A stretch of 64,000 bases of DNA from the NCBI RefSeq assembly GCF_000181495.1, contig NZ_ABCF01000001.1, positions 372,001 through 436,000 of the forward strand, written 5' to 3'. This stretch comes from Bacillus sp. SG-1. Its GTDB lineage: Bacteria; Bacillota; Bacilli; Bacillales; Bacillaceae_B. Both the position numbers and the translations under genes were made by a program. The notes below the pieces were generated by a model, which saw nothing but the letters and a program-made list of their open reading frames with translations, had not been told where the DNA came from and made no database searches. Within the stretch, counting starts at the first letter, position 1. Each line of letters starts with the position of its first letter. Below, one piece after another: positions 1-8,210 of this stretch.

Positions 1-43
1 CTTTTTTCGTAATAATTTACATAACGTGATGAAGAGGGATTAC

Positions 44-565
44 ATGAAGAAGGTTGCAATTATAGGTTCTGGAGGGTCAGGGAAATCAACCTTGGCAAGG
101 AGATTAGGACTAGCGCTGGATACAAATGTTTGGCACCTGGATCAACTGCTTTGGAAACCGAACTGGACACCTGTTAAAAGAGAAGAGCAAACAGAAATAC
201 AAGAAGCTCTGGTCAAAAATGATAAGTGGATTATTGATGGGAATTACAATAGCACATTGAACATCAGGCTGGAAGCCGCGGATACAATCATTTTCTTGGA
301 TATTTCCCGTTATGTATGTGTCTATCGTGTTTTTAAAAGAATGATTAAATTCCGAAATAAGACTAGGCCTGATATGAAAGAAGGTTGTCATGAAAAGCTG
401 AATCTGAAATTTTTGAAGTGGATTTGGGATTATCCTAAAACAAAAAAGCCGATCGTTTTAGCGAAACTTGAAAACCTTTCAACAGAAAAGGAAATCATTA
501 TTTTAAGGAGTTCTGAAGAAGTTGAAGAGTTTATAAATTTTGTTGAATGTAAAACAAAGGCGTGA
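44..565 (+). CDS. P-loop kinase-like protein (DNA topology modulation / FlaR-like family)
   Basis: A 173-residue soluble protein that opens with a Walker A loop (GSGGSGKST, about residues 7-15) and continues with HLDQLLWKPNW, typical of the adenylate-kinase-like family often annotated as topology modulation protein. A second conserved block (WIIDGNY) lies near residue 70. The ATG at 44 is preferred because GAGGG at 34-38 is well spaced before it; a GTG at 26 is in frame but lacks such a site. The true cellular role of the family is poorly defined, so nucleotide binding is the only firm inference. Confidence 0.8.
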   Translation: MKKVAIIGSGGSGKSTLARRLGLALDTNVWHLDQLLWKPNWTPVKREEQTEIQEALVKNDKWIIDGNYNSTLNIRLEAADTIIFLDISRYVCVYRVFKRMIKFRNKTRPDMKEGCHEKLNLKFLKWIWDYPKTKKPIVLAKLENLSTEKEIIILRSSEEVEEFINFVECKTKA

Positions 566-578
566 AATAGGGGGAGTC

Positions 579-860
579 ATGATGCAAAGAACAATAATTG
601 GCGGCTTCTTTTTTCTTGGCGGATTGATCTTTGCTGGGTCAATCATAATAGCGGGCTCTGTATTTGCAACAAGCATTACATCCTGGTCTGGTGATTCGAA
701 GTTATGGTTTGCGATTTTTGGTGATAAACAATATGGGGATGAAGTTGTACAATCTCTTTTCTTAGGATTTCCATTTATATTAAGTATCTTAATTGCTTTA
801 ATAGGAGCAGCCATGCTGGGGTACGAATATTATTTAACTTTTAAAAGGCTCTTTTCGTAA
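579..860 (+). CDS. Small two-helix membrane protein, unknown function
   Basis: The start is ATG at 579 (or the adjacent ATG at 582), placed after AGGGGGA. The ~93-residue product has two hydrophobic stretches: one right after the N-terminus (from TIIGG to SVFA) and one near the C-terminus (from FLGFPF to GAAMLGY), with a short charged loop between. It starts 13 bp after the upstream kinase gene and may be cotranscribed with it. I do not recognise a named family. Confidence 0.65.
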   Translation: MMQRTIIGGFFFLGGLIFAGSIIIAGSVFATSITSWSGDSKLWFAIFGDKQYGDEVVQSLFLGFPFILSILIALIGAAMLGYEYYLTFKRLFS

Positions 861-954
861 ACTTTGTTGCTATTTAATACATTCTATAAAAAATACTTAC
901 TTAATGAACCAGAAATAGCTGAAAAACAAGAAGAAAAGAGCTAATTCACCTTGT

Positions 955-1035
955 TTAGAGAAAAAACCCTTGTCTCCAAGGGGAAAATCCGGCTCTTTGG
1001 ATTTTTCCGAGAGCAACAATATGTACGAAAACAGC
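955..1035. repeat. Dispersed intergenic repeat, copy 1
   Basis: The segment has G/C-rich short hairpins and the core AGCAACAATATGTACGAAAA. A related core (AGCAACAATCTTACGAAAA) follows a similar GGAAAACCCGG...TTGG context at 2952-3016. Both lie between genes, which suggests a degenerate dispersed repeat rather than coding sequence. Confidence 0.45.
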
Positions 1036-1117
1036 GTTTGAAAAACAAGCGAAATGAGCTGCCAGCCAAGATTCAAGTGTTGATTGATTTGGCAGACGAG
1101 GAAGGTATGTAGCAGCA

Positions 1118-1732
1118 ATGATAAGTGCGATATTTCACGGTGTCATTTTAGCGTTTGGGCTGATTCTTCCGCTGGGAGTCCAAAATGTCTTTGTTTTTAA
1201 TCAGGGGTCCCTTCAGCCGAAATTCAGCAGGACCCTGCCGGTTGTCATTACCGCATCCGTTTGTGACACCATCCTCATTTCGATGGCCGTCTTAGGAGTA
1301 TCTATTCTTGTCCTGGGGATTTACTGGATAAAAGTTGTTCTTTTATCAGCCGGAATTATCTTTCTGCTCTATATGGGCTTAGTGACATGGAATAGCAAGG
1401 GTGATTCGGCCTCAACTGAAGGAAAAGTTCTTTCGCCGAAAAGACAAATTATCTTTGCGGCATCTGTTTCATTGTTGAATCCTCACGCGATAATGGACAC
1501 AATCGGCGTTATTGGCACCAGTTCGATCTCCTATTCAGGTATGGAGAAATTCGGGTTTACTGCAGCCTGTATCGGCGTATCCTGGATATGGTTTTTGGCT
1601 CTGGCCTTCTTAGGCAAACAGATAGGCAGTCTGCGTAACGCAGCAGCCTATTTAGTGATGTTGAATAAAGTATCTGCCTTGATTATTTGGGGGACAGCCA
1701 TCTATTTACTTAGCAACTTATTAATCTTTTAG
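1118..1732 (+). CDS. LysE/ArgO-family amino acid exporter
   Basis: A 204-residue polytopic membrane protein with about six hydrophobic segments. The N-terminal block FGLILPLGVQNVFVFNQG matches the conserved first helix and loop of LysE/ArgO exporters, and a mid-protein SLLNPHAIMDTIG block is the second family signature. Predicted role: efflux of basic or other amino acids across the cytoplasmic membrane. No strong SD lies at the usual distance from the ATG (GAGGAAGG is about 16 bases away), so the start is less certain than the family. Confidence 0.88.
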   Translation: MISAIFHGVILAFGLILPLGVQNVFVFNQGSLQPKFSRTLPVVITASVCDTILISMAVLGVSILVLGIYWIKVVLLSAGIIFLLYMGLVTWNSKGDSASTEGKVLSPKRQIIFAASVSLLNPHAIMDTIGVIGTSSISYSGMEKFGFTAACIGVSWIWFLALAFLGKQIGSLRNAAAYLVMLNKVSALIIWGTAIYLLSNLLIF

Positions 1733-1811
1733 AAAAACAAAAGCTTCCGGAATTCATAAATAATGACATGAAAGCGGGCATTTTTCATACAATATTTCTG
1801 AGGTGAAAAAA

Positions 1812-2246
1812 ATGCCAAGAGTAAAATACCGGGATTCAGATGTAGCCTTAATGGCAAGGATGATGAGAGCCGAAGCTGAAGGTGAAGGAAAACAGGGGAT
1901 GTTGTATGTCGGTAATGTCATCGTTAACCGTGCGAAAGCAGATTGCCTGGATTTTAAAGATGTACGATCGATTTATGATGTCATTTACCAAGTGCAGGGT
2001 GGAAATTACTCTTTTGAAGCGGTTCAAAAAGGGAATTTGTTTTATAACAGAGCAAGGTCTGTAGAAAAAAAGTTAGCCAAGAAGAACTTGGATTACTGGG
2101 CCCAGCATCCAGGGAAATATGCCCTTTGGTATTTTAACCCCTATGCGCCATGTCCTCCAACCTGGTACGGTCAGCCTTTTGCTGGCCAATATAAAAATCA
2201 CTGCTATTATGAGCCGGTAGGCGGGACTTGTGACAGTGTCTATTAG
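1812..2246 (+). CDS. cwlJ: Spore cortex-lytic hydrolase CwlJ
   Basis: A 144-residue protein without signal peptide that follows the CwlJ pattern along its length: LMARMMRAEAEGEGKQGM near the N-terminus (with the catalytic Glu of the SleB/CwlJ Hydrolase_2 fold), GNVIVNR, FEAVQKGN, and a C-terminal PAPPTWYGQPF-like block here read as CPPTWYGQPFAGQYKNHC. In spores this class degrades cortex muramic-lactam peptidoglycan during germination. The ATG at 1812 sits seven bases after GAGGTG; the GTG at 1803 is part of that SD. No gerQ partner is adjacent. Confidence 0.93.
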   Translation: MPRVKYRDSDVALMARMMRAEAEGEGKQGMLYVGNVIVNRAKADCLDFKDVRSIYDVIYQVQGGNYSFEAVQKGNLFYNRARSVEKKLAKKNLDYWAQHPGKYALWYFNPYAPCPPTWYGQPFAGQYKNHCYYEPVGGTCDSVY

Positions 2247-2288
2247 CATGCTGCTCTTTATGCTTTGATTATATTTTAACATCAATAT

Positions 2289-2321
2289 GGGAACGTCCTC
2301 GTAAAGGATGTTCCCGTTTTT
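2289..2321 (+). terminator. Rho-independent terminator after cwlJ
   Basis: A 10-bp stem (GGGAACGTCC / GGATGTTCCC, one G-U pair) with a seven-base loop is followed by GTTTTT. It lies about 40 bases beyond the cwlJ stop codon. Confidence 0.85.
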
Positions 2322-2382
2322 ATGCTGATGACATGTTGGAGGATTCTTGGTACATTTATACAAAAGGGGTGGGAGAGAAAAC

Positions 2383-2904
2383 ATGAATTTGCGTTTTGAA
2401 AGAGTAGTCGAACCTACAACAGAAATAGCTGAAGCTTTCAGCCGGTGGGAGAATGATCCCAGCATCATTCCCTTGATCCGTCCAAATCTCAACCAAACAG
2501 AATTACACCGCAGGGAAGAAGTGACCCGCGAAGAATTGACGAGCAGGCTGAAAAACCATACATATTACTTAATTTACTTGGATGACCATCTTGTTGGCGA
2601 AATGAATTATATGGTCGATCCCGGGCATCTTTATAAAAAAGAAAAAGGAACGGCCTGGATCGGAATTACCATTGGGGAACCGGAAGGTCGTGGCAAGGGC
2701 ATTGGCTTTCACGCTATTCAGCATTTGGAAAAAGAGATTGGGAAAGAAGACCTTAAACGGATTGAGCTTGGTGTATTTGAGTTTAACAAGCAAGCCATCA
2801 AGCTTTATCAACGATTAGGCTACAAGAAAATCGGCGAGATAGAGGATTTTACATATTGGCAGGAAAGAATGTGGAAGGATATCCGGATGGAGAAGTATAT
2901 CTAA
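2383..2904 (+). CDS. GNAT-family N-acetyltransferase
   Basis: A 173-residue protein with the GNAT acetyl-CoA-binding block GEPEGRGKGIGFHAI (motif A, R/Q-x-x-G-x-G/A) and the C-terminal N-KQAIKLYQRLGYKKIG segment that closes the fold. The substrate cannot be deduced. The ATG at 2383 is chosen over the upstream TTG at 2347 because GTGGGAGAG lies just before it and the family sequence begins there. Confidence 0.85.
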   Translation: MNLRFERVVEPTTEIAEAFSRWENDPSIIPLIRPNLNQTELHRREEVTREELTSRLKNHTYYLIYLDDHLVGEMNYMVDPGHLYKKEKGTAWIGITIGEPEGRGKGIGFHAIQHLEKEIGKEDLKRIELGVFEFNKQAIKLYQRLGYKKIGEIEDFTYWQERMWKDIRMEKYI

Positions 2905-2951
2905 TATGAATTACAAAGAATTTAGCCATATTTCACAGAATATCCCCTGGT

Positions 2952-3016
2952 AAACAAGAAAGGAAAACCCGGCACTTGGGGTTATTTTGGAAGCAACAAT
3001 CTTACGAAAATAGCCA
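2952..3016. repeat. Dispersed intergenic repeat, copy 2
   Basis: Shares the core AGCAACAAT-x-TTACGAAAA and the preceding GGAAAACCCGG/TTGG context with the segment at 955-1035. It lies between the GNAT gene and the next small gene. Confidence 0.45.
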
Positions 3017-3039
3017 TTTAAAAAAAAGCAGGAACTTAT

Positions 3040-3387
3040 TTGCGTTGTTTATGTAAGCAAAACGAAACCTTTAACCTAAAAGTCGAAGGAGATATGGCGG
3101 CAGATCCGATATGGTGCAGAAAATGTGGTTGCAATTTAGATCTTGAAGATTTCAATTTTTCAAAAGGTCTGCAAGAAGAATTCATAAAGTGGGCCGCTGA
3201 TTACGGCAGATGGGTTGATTGGACCGCAGACAAATTAGTGTCAGATGGGATAGAAATCGAAGAAGAGCATAATAGAAAAGGAAGTGAATTAACGGATTCC
3301 GTTATCAAGGAACTCGGGTGCCGATACAGCGTTACTTTTTCTCCTTCAACAATAGGAAAGAGCTATAGTATGAAAGGAAACTGGTAG
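3040..3387 (+). CDS. Small zinc-ribbon-like conserved hypothetical protein
   Basis: A 115-residue acidic protein. Two cysteine pairs near the N-terminus (CLC at residues 3-5 and CRKCGC at about residues 29-34) look like a zinc-binding ribbon. The C-terminal half (GIEIEEEHNRKGSEL and CRYSVTFSPS) has no signature I can name. The start is TTG, preceded by AGGAA; no in-frame ATG gives a better match. Confidence 0.6.
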   Translation: MRCLCKQNETFNLKVEGDMAADPIWCRKCGCNLDLEDFNFSKGLQEEFIKWAADYGRWVDWTADKLVSDGIEIEEEHNRKGSELTDSVIKELGCRYSVTFSPSTIGKSYSMKGNW

Positions 3388-3511
3388 TGGAGGCGTAATC
3401 TTAGTTGATTGCTCCTTTTTATTTTAGAGTCAGATAAGAAAGTATCCATTGATAAAGGCTAATATTTTTGAAATAATTGGTATTAAGTAGGATTCAAGGG
3501 GGCTTGTGAAA

Positions 3512-3799
3512 ATGGAATTCTTATTCGTCATAGGTTTCCACGTCTTCATCATGGGAGCGGTAGTAATACTGTTTAGCGGGGCAGCGAGTTTTCTGTTGGA
3601 CAAAACCATCCATTTGGTAGTGGTCGTAGGGATCAGCATGTTAGCGGGACTGCTGTATGCTTTTATCATGGAAATCCCATCCGGGGCCTGGTTCTTTATT
3701 GTTATGAATGCCTTTCTATCTACATTCGCCATCCTGATCATTCAAGCCGGAAAGTATGCAAAAAGGAAAGCTGAAGAGGCTGATGTTCATAATGGATAG
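3512..3799 (+). CDS. Small three-helix membrane protein, unknown function
   Basis: A 95-residue, very hydrophobic protein with three predicted membrane helices (FLFVIGFHVFIMGAVVIL, LVVVVGISMLAGLLYAF, WFFIVMNAFLSTFAILII) and a short basic C-terminal tail (KYAKRKAEE). The ATG at 3512 is nine bases after AAGGGGG; a GTG at 3506 is only three bases away from the SD. No family recognised. Confidence 0.65.
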   Translation: MEFLFVIGFHVFIMGAVVILFSGAASFLLDKTIHLVVVVGISMLAGLLYAFIMEIPSGAWFFIVMNAFLSTFAILIIQAGKYAKRKAEEADVHNG

Positions 3800-3836
3800 G
3801 CGCTTCCCGTTTGACATAATTTGAGGGGGGACGATC

Positions 3837-4718
3837 TTGAACCAAGCACAATTTGAAAAAGTAATCGAGGTCTTGTTTCCTGACATAATAATCCAAGAAG
3901 TAACAGCATATGAGAAGGGCTGGGACAATGATATTTTCATAGTGAACAAAGAAATTGTATTCAGGTTTCCCAGATCAGAAGAAGTTGCGTCGAAAGTAAA
4001 GGATGAGATAATCTTACTGAAGCACTTGGCCCACAAAGAGCCAAAGCTTGATATACCTCGTTATAAAGGAATCGAAATGGACGGAAATCTCAAGTGTGTC
4101 AAGTATAATTTCATGAAGGGGAAGTCATTGAGTGAGATTAAAAATTCCCGACTTGACCTGCATAGTGCCGAGCTCCTCGGTGACTTCCTCAGCAGGCTGC
4201 ACAGTATTGAATTATCAGCTTTGAAGGAGACGAACATAACTTCCTTTCATACTGATACTTACTGGGAAAATCTGTATGAATCAGCTAAGACTTATGTATT
4301 TCCTAATATAACTCATTCTGAAAGAGCTGAAATCCAGCAATTCTATGAAGATTTTTCAAATAATCCCATTTATTCAAATGTTAATAAAGCGGTAATTCAC
4401 GGAGACTTAACGGCTGCAAATATACTGTATAACAAAGAAGAAGAATGTGTCAGCGGTATCATAGACTTCACGGATGCGCAAATAGCCGATCCTGCCTTTG
4501 ACTTTGCGGGACTTTATTGGGCATATGGGCCGGAGTTCACAAAAAAATTACTGACCTATTATGATGGGAAAGATAAAACAGGTATCTTCGAAAGAGTTCA
4601 GTCGTTTTACGGACTGCAGCCTATCTTTCATGAGTTGATTTATGCTGTAAAAGAAAATCACGATGTAGATTGGGGAAGTGCTCTTGAAAGATTTCAATAC
4701 CTTAATTCTCATAGATAG
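3837..4718 (+). CDS. Aminoglycoside/macrolide phosphotransferase-family kinase
   Basis: A 293-residue protein of the APH fold. The catalytic loop HGDLTAANIL (Brenner motif, Asp in HGDL) is followed by the metal-binding IIDFTDAQIADPAFDFAG block. An N-lobe lysine/valine pattern (DIFIVNKEIVFRFPRS) precedes them. The family phosphorylates antibiotics or small metabolites; the substrate is unknown here. Translation starts at TTG after AGGGGGG. The next kinase gene begins nine bases downstream, so the two are likely cotranscribed. Confidence 0.85.
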   Translation: MNQAQFEKVIEVLFPDIIIQEVTAYEKGWDNDIFIVNKEIVFRFPRSEEVASKVKDEIILLKHLAHKEPKLDIPRYKGIEMDGNLKCVKYNFMKGKSLSEIKNSRLDLHSAELLGDFLSRLHSIELSALKETNITSFHTDTYWENLYESAKTYVFPNITHSERAEIQQFYEDFSNNPIYSNVNKAVIHGDLTAANILYNKEEECVSGIIDFTDAQIADPAFDFAGLYWAYGPEFTKKLLTYYDGKDKTGIFERVQSFYGLQPIFHELIYAVKENHDVDWGSALERFQYLNSHR

Positions 4719-4727
4719 GAAGGAAGT

Positions 4728-5279
4728 ATGTGGATGAGTGTAAAGCCTAAAGTCATCTCAATCGCAGCCGTGTCAGGAGGCGGGAAAACAGCTGTAACGA
4801 ATGCGCTGAATCAAACCCTGGGAGATTCCAGGAAATTATTATTTGATGAGTACGATTTTCATGAATCCCCCGATGACCTGATTCAGTGGGTGGAGGAGGG
4901 AGCGGATTATAACGAGTGGAATTTAGAGCCACTCATTAAAGATATCCAGCAATTATCAACCTTGAAGGAAGCGCCGGCGTATATAGTTATCGATTACCCT
5001 TTTGCTTATAGGAACTATGGTATGAGAAATTTAATCGATGTCTCTGTTTATATAGATACTCCTTTGGATGTCGCGATGGGTAGGCGGATTTTACGTGATT
5101 TTTCAAATGATAATTCAGCTTCAGATATACAGGAAAACATAAGGTTGTATTTAGATTCTGGACGTAGAGCATACTTGGAAATGGAAAAAACAATTAAACC
5201 TGATTCCGATCTTGTAATAGACGGTACCTTACCTGTAGAGAGGATAGTTGAATCAATCGTAGAAATACTTACAAATTAA
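4728..5279 (+). CDS. P-loop nucleoside/uridine kinase-like protein
   Basis: A 183-residue protein with a Walker A loop (AAVSGGGKTAVTNAL, about residues 12-26), an acidic DEYDFHESPDDL block after the first strand, a VIDYPFAY strand, and a SVYIDTPLDVAMGRR segment resembling the lid region of uridine-kinase-like enzymes. Starts at ATG 4728 or ATG 4734; AGGAAGG precedes both. It follows the APH-like gene by nine bases, suggesting a two-gene unit of small-molecule kinases. Confidence 0.75.
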   Translation: MWMSVKPKVISIAAVSGGGKTAVTNALNQTLGDSRKLLFDEYDFHESPDDLIQWVEEGADYNEWNLEPLIKDIQQLSTLKEAPAYIVIDYPFAYRNYGMRNLIDVSVYIDTPLDVAMGRRILRDFSNDNSASDIQENIRLYLDSGRRAYLEMEKTIKPDSDLVIDGTLPVERIVESIVEILTN

Positions 5280-5345
5280 GGAGACTGTTCAAAAAGCTAA
5301 TCAAAGGTCAACATCTGAAAAAAGAAGGCTTTCCTGAGGTGGAAG

Positions 5346-5507
5346 ATGGATATAATTTTTAAGTTAATTGCTTATGTGGCTTTTATATCGGCTTCTCTAT
5401 ATTTCTATTTCGGAGGAACCCGTAAAACGGAAAACAGACGAAGTTTCACATTTATTATGTCAGCCAGTTTATTGCTATTAAGCTATTATTACTGGTTTAG
5501 AATTTAA
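5346..5507 (+). CDS. Tiny two-helix membrane protein
   Basis: A 53-residue ORF read directly from the sequence: ATG after GAGGTGG, then a hydrophobic helix (IIFKLIAYVAFISASLYFYF), a basic loop (GGTRKTENRR) and a second helix ending in YYYWFRI. SD strength, hydrophobic pattern and a following hairpin support expression. No family recognised. Confidence 0.55.
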   Translation: MDIIFKLIAYVAFISASLYFYFGGTRKTENRRSFTFIMSASLLLLSYYYWFRI

Positions 5508-5515
5508 TTCCATCT

Positions 5516-5552
5516 TATAAAAGGCCTAGAGGACTTTTTAAGCCTTTTTGGT
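5516..5552. terminator. Weak terminator-like hairpin
   Basis: AAAAGGC and GCCTTTTT flank a ~16-base loop just after the 53-residue ORF. The stem is short, so the call is tentative. Confidence 0.4.
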
Positions 5553-5603
5553 AAGAACAATTTTGTTTCTATACAATTTCAAGTTAAAAACCCATCCACG
5601 TGT

Positions 5604-6005
5604 TCATCTTCGAACTAATTTCTCTATATAATCATAGTCTATTGAGTTATCAGCGGACTTGTAGAAAAAACCTTTGTACCTGATTGTATCACTAGAGTGT
5701 ATGGTTAACTCTTTTATGGCTTTTCCCTTTTTATCAAAAATGGTTGTTTTAAAGCTGAAACCCATATATCCAAATGAGGATTTGCCTTTTTGGAAAGTTA
5801 CTTCATTCAGGTTATTAATGACATGTTTTATGTTGCTTTCATCGGTGATTTCCATTTGGTTTCCTGTGTTTCCATCAAAGATCTTTATCTTGGAGACGTT
5901 GGATGGATCAATACTCACAACTTTATGAGGAATATATGTTAACGCAAACATGATAAGTAAGACTATTGGTATTGCTATGAACAACCATTTTATTTTTATC
6001 TTCAT
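5604..6005 (-). CDS. Membrane-anchored extracytoplasmic protein, unknown function
   Basis: The ATG at 6005 follows AGTGGGG on the minus strand and gives a 133-residue product. It starts with KIKIKWLFIAIPIVLLIMFAL, a signal anchor, followed by a soluble domain with KIKIFDGNTGNQMEI, an FGYMGFSF strand and a KGKAIKELTIH strand, suggesting a small beta-rich domain outside the cell. The longer in-frame start at 6068 lacks an SD. No family recognised. Confidence 0.65.
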   Translation of the reverse strand: MKIKIKWLFIAIPIVLLIMFALTYIPHKVVSIDPSNVSKIKIFDGNTGNQMEITDESNIKHVINNLNEVTFQKGKSSFGYMGFSFKTTIFDKKGKAIKELTIHSSDTIRYKGFFYKSADNSIDYDYIEKLVRR

Positions 6006-6179
6006 TTTTCCCCACTCCCTCTTGTAAACGATCACTAATGGCGGTTCTAACAGTGTGTTAGAAGCCATTCAGTTTTGTTCCGTTTAAACTCTTATATTTA
6101 AATCTATGTATATATTAGCATTTATTTGCAGTACCTTTCCTCGTTTTTATCCTATTTCTGTTAGAAGCTTATTGTTAGC

Positions 6180-6250
6180 TGAGCCAGTTTCAAAAGGGGT
6201 GAATTGAGCCAGGCTCAAAAAGGGTGAGTTGAGCCTGGCTCAGAGTGATA
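6180..6250. repeat. 25-bp tandem repeat with embedded palindromes
   Basis: Almost three units of 25 bp start at 6180, 6205 and 6230. Units 2 and 3 begin TGAGCCAGGCTCA and TGAGCCTGGCTCA, which are exact reverse complements of each other and individually near-palindromic, so the pair can form a 13-bp stem. It lies just downstream of the minus-strand permease operon. Confidence 0.75.
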
Positions 6251-6290
6251 GCTGTTAAAATAATCACCCGCCCCACAGGTAAATCAATTA

Positions 6291-7316
6291 TCACCCATTC
6301 GAAACTCTTTTAAAATCATTGGCATCCACAGAATAAGAAGAGCCGGGGATGGGAGCTATTTTTCTCTTTCTCCAGATTTTCCATCTTCTGCGATAAGCTT
6401 TTGGTGGTGTTAAGCCTTTTTCAATTCCGGCAGCCATACTGTTGATGGCCAAGATGGTTAAGGTGAAGCAGCCCAGAGGTCCAAGGGCGAGCCACCACTG
6501 GTAATTGATCTGTTTGATATACATCCCGAGCAGCCCTGACCATTCGTTGGCAACAGGCATCGGAGGGTCGCACATAATATCGTAACAAACCGAGGTGCCT
6601 CCAAAGTAAATTTGGAAGATACCTAGATGCGCGATGATAAGCAGCACCTGGACGACAATCCTTGGGAAAATCATGAACAGCCTTGGACGCAGGTGGGGCA
6701 GCACATGTTTCCTGAAAATGTGAAAGGGAGAAGCTCCAAGTGTAATGGCGCTTTCGATAAATTCCTTCTTCAATATTTCCCTTGTCTCATCGGCTATCAA
6801 CAAAGCTGTCGTTGGGGCCAGGATGAGCGCCAGCATGACAATCTGATAGACCACTCTCCCTGTTAATGAATAAGGAAATCCTTCAGGAGATTCCCATAGG
6901 ACAGGATACAAGATATTATAGGCAATGATGGATTGAGGCACAAAATAAAAGGAGGATGAGATTCCTTTTACCATTGCTTTTGATCCTTTTTTTCGCCAAA
7001 AGGCTAGAAGGATCCCAAGTACAAAAGCCAGGAAAAAGCCGAGGACCGATGTCAGAAAGGCAGCACCAAATGTATATTTTGCCCCTTGCAGCAGTCGTTG
7101 AAGCATGTGGTAGCCAAATTTATCTGTTCCCAAAGGGTGGTCTTTTGCCGGTGGCAATGGAGCCCCTTTGATCATATTTCCTTCACTGTCTGTCAGCCAT
7201 TCGGTTTGCGGGATGACAGAGTCATAATGTGTGGCATGGATGATGCTCGCTGCTGTAATAAAAAAGATGATGGAAAACCCGATGATGAATAATGGCTGTC
7301 TGATTACTCTTAACAT
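6291..7316 (-). CDS. Oligopeptide/dipeptide-type ABC transporter permease (DppC/OppC-like)
   Basis: A 341-residue polytopic membrane protein. PLGTDKFGYHMLQRLLQGAK near residues 62-81 is the usual N-terminal block of OppC/DppC permeases, and the EAA-like cytoplasmic loop reads EFIESAITLGASPFHIFRKH. Its start overlaps the stop of the upstream permease by one base (TAATG), indicating translational coupling. No ATP-binding protein or substrate-binding protein gene lies nearby, so the partners must be elsewhere or the pair has another role. A basic C-terminal tail (RRRWKIWRKRK) is notable. Confidence 0.85.
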   Translation of the reverse strand: MLRVIRQPLFIIGFSIIFFITAASIIHATHYDSVIPQTEWLTDSEGNMIKGAPLPPAKDHPLGTDKFGYHMLQRLLQGAKYTFGAAFLTSVLGFFLAFVLGILLAFWRKKGSKAMVKGISSSFYFVPQSIIAYNILYPVLWESPEGFPYSLTGRVVYQIVMLALILAPTTALLIADETREILKKEFIESAITLGASPFHIFRKHVLPHLRPRLFMIFPRIVVQVLLIIAHLGIFQIYFGGTSVCYDIMCDPPMPVANEWSGLLGMYIKQINYQWWLALGPLGCFTLTILAINSMAAGIEKGLTPPKAYRRRWKIWRKRKIAPIPGSSYSVDANDFKRVSNG

Positions 7317-8149
7317 TATAATTCCACCTCATTTCCTGTCATTGAATTGGCCCATCTTTGGATAATCTTTAAAAACACAAAGATAGGGACGAACAGCAAT
7401 ATGGAAGTCACAGCAAATAGGGTGGGGGTGTTATAAGAAAATAAAAACGTGGTCACACCCAGCATATTGAATAGATACTCCAAAATCAGAAGGTTGGAGA
7501 GCATCAGCCACATGACATTTTTCCCGTGGTAGGCCAGACTGATGATCGTATTTCTGAATACGTGCACAAACAAGATACCGAAATAAGTCACACCTTTACT
7601 CTTTGCGAGCTCTACATACTGTTTCTCAAATTCCTCTTTCATGAGGACGGTCAAAGTCTTGATGAAGTACATGGTGGGGAGGATGGACAAGCAAAGGATC
7701 GGCAGGATATAAGCCCTGTCTTCTCCCAACGCCACAAAGTCGAACAAGAATACCCCGGTTCTTTTGAATATCCATACAACGAGCAGCTGGCTGCCGACAA
7801 TGACGAAAATGTCAGGAAGTGAACTCATCGTAAAGGAAATAAAATCGACCAGGACTTGAAATGGCTTGCCGAGCAAAAAGTAGAAAAAGAGAACGATTAT
7901 CGCGATGAATAGGGACAAAAACAGGGCAGAGAAAAATATCGTAAGTGAATATTCATAAGCGTTCCAAAAGAATGGAAAAAGTTCTCTTTCCACGTGTGAA
8001 ATCGGATTAATATATACTAAGTTTGCGAGGGAAAAGAACCCTGAAAGGATATGCCACACTTCATTAATGATGGCAGGCAGGATACTGATCGCAAGGATAC
8101 CTGTCAGGATGAACAGGACTTGTATTCCGGATGATTTCAATGGTTTCAT
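7316..8149 (-). CDS. Oligopeptide-type ABC transporter permease (DppB/OppB-like)
   Basis: A 277-residue protein with about six membrane helices and the EAA-type loop EFEKQYVELAKSKGVTYFGI that contacts the ATPase in this importer class. AGGAGG lies six bases before the ATG. It begins 61 bases after the anti-sigma-like gene on the same strand and runs straight into the second permease, so sigma factor, partner and two permeases form one probable operon. Confidence 0.83.
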   Translation of the reverse strand: MKPLKSSGIQVLFILTGILAISILPAIINEVWHILSGFFSLANLVYINPISHVERELFPFFWNAYEYSLTIFFSALFLSLFIAIIVLFFYFLLGKPFQVLVDFISFTMSSLPDIFVIVGSQLLVVWIFKRTGVFLFDFVALGEDRAYILPILCLSILPTMYFIKTLTVLMKEEFEKQYVELAKSKGVTYFGILFVHVFRNTIISLAYHGKNVMWLMLSNLLILEYLFNMLGVTTFLFSYNTPTLFAVTSILLFVPIFVFLKIIQRWANSMTGNEVEL

Positions 8150-8210
8150 AAAAGTCCTCCTGTTAAATGAAAATCATAAGTAGAGCAGTGTTGAATCATG
8201 GTTGCCCGCT

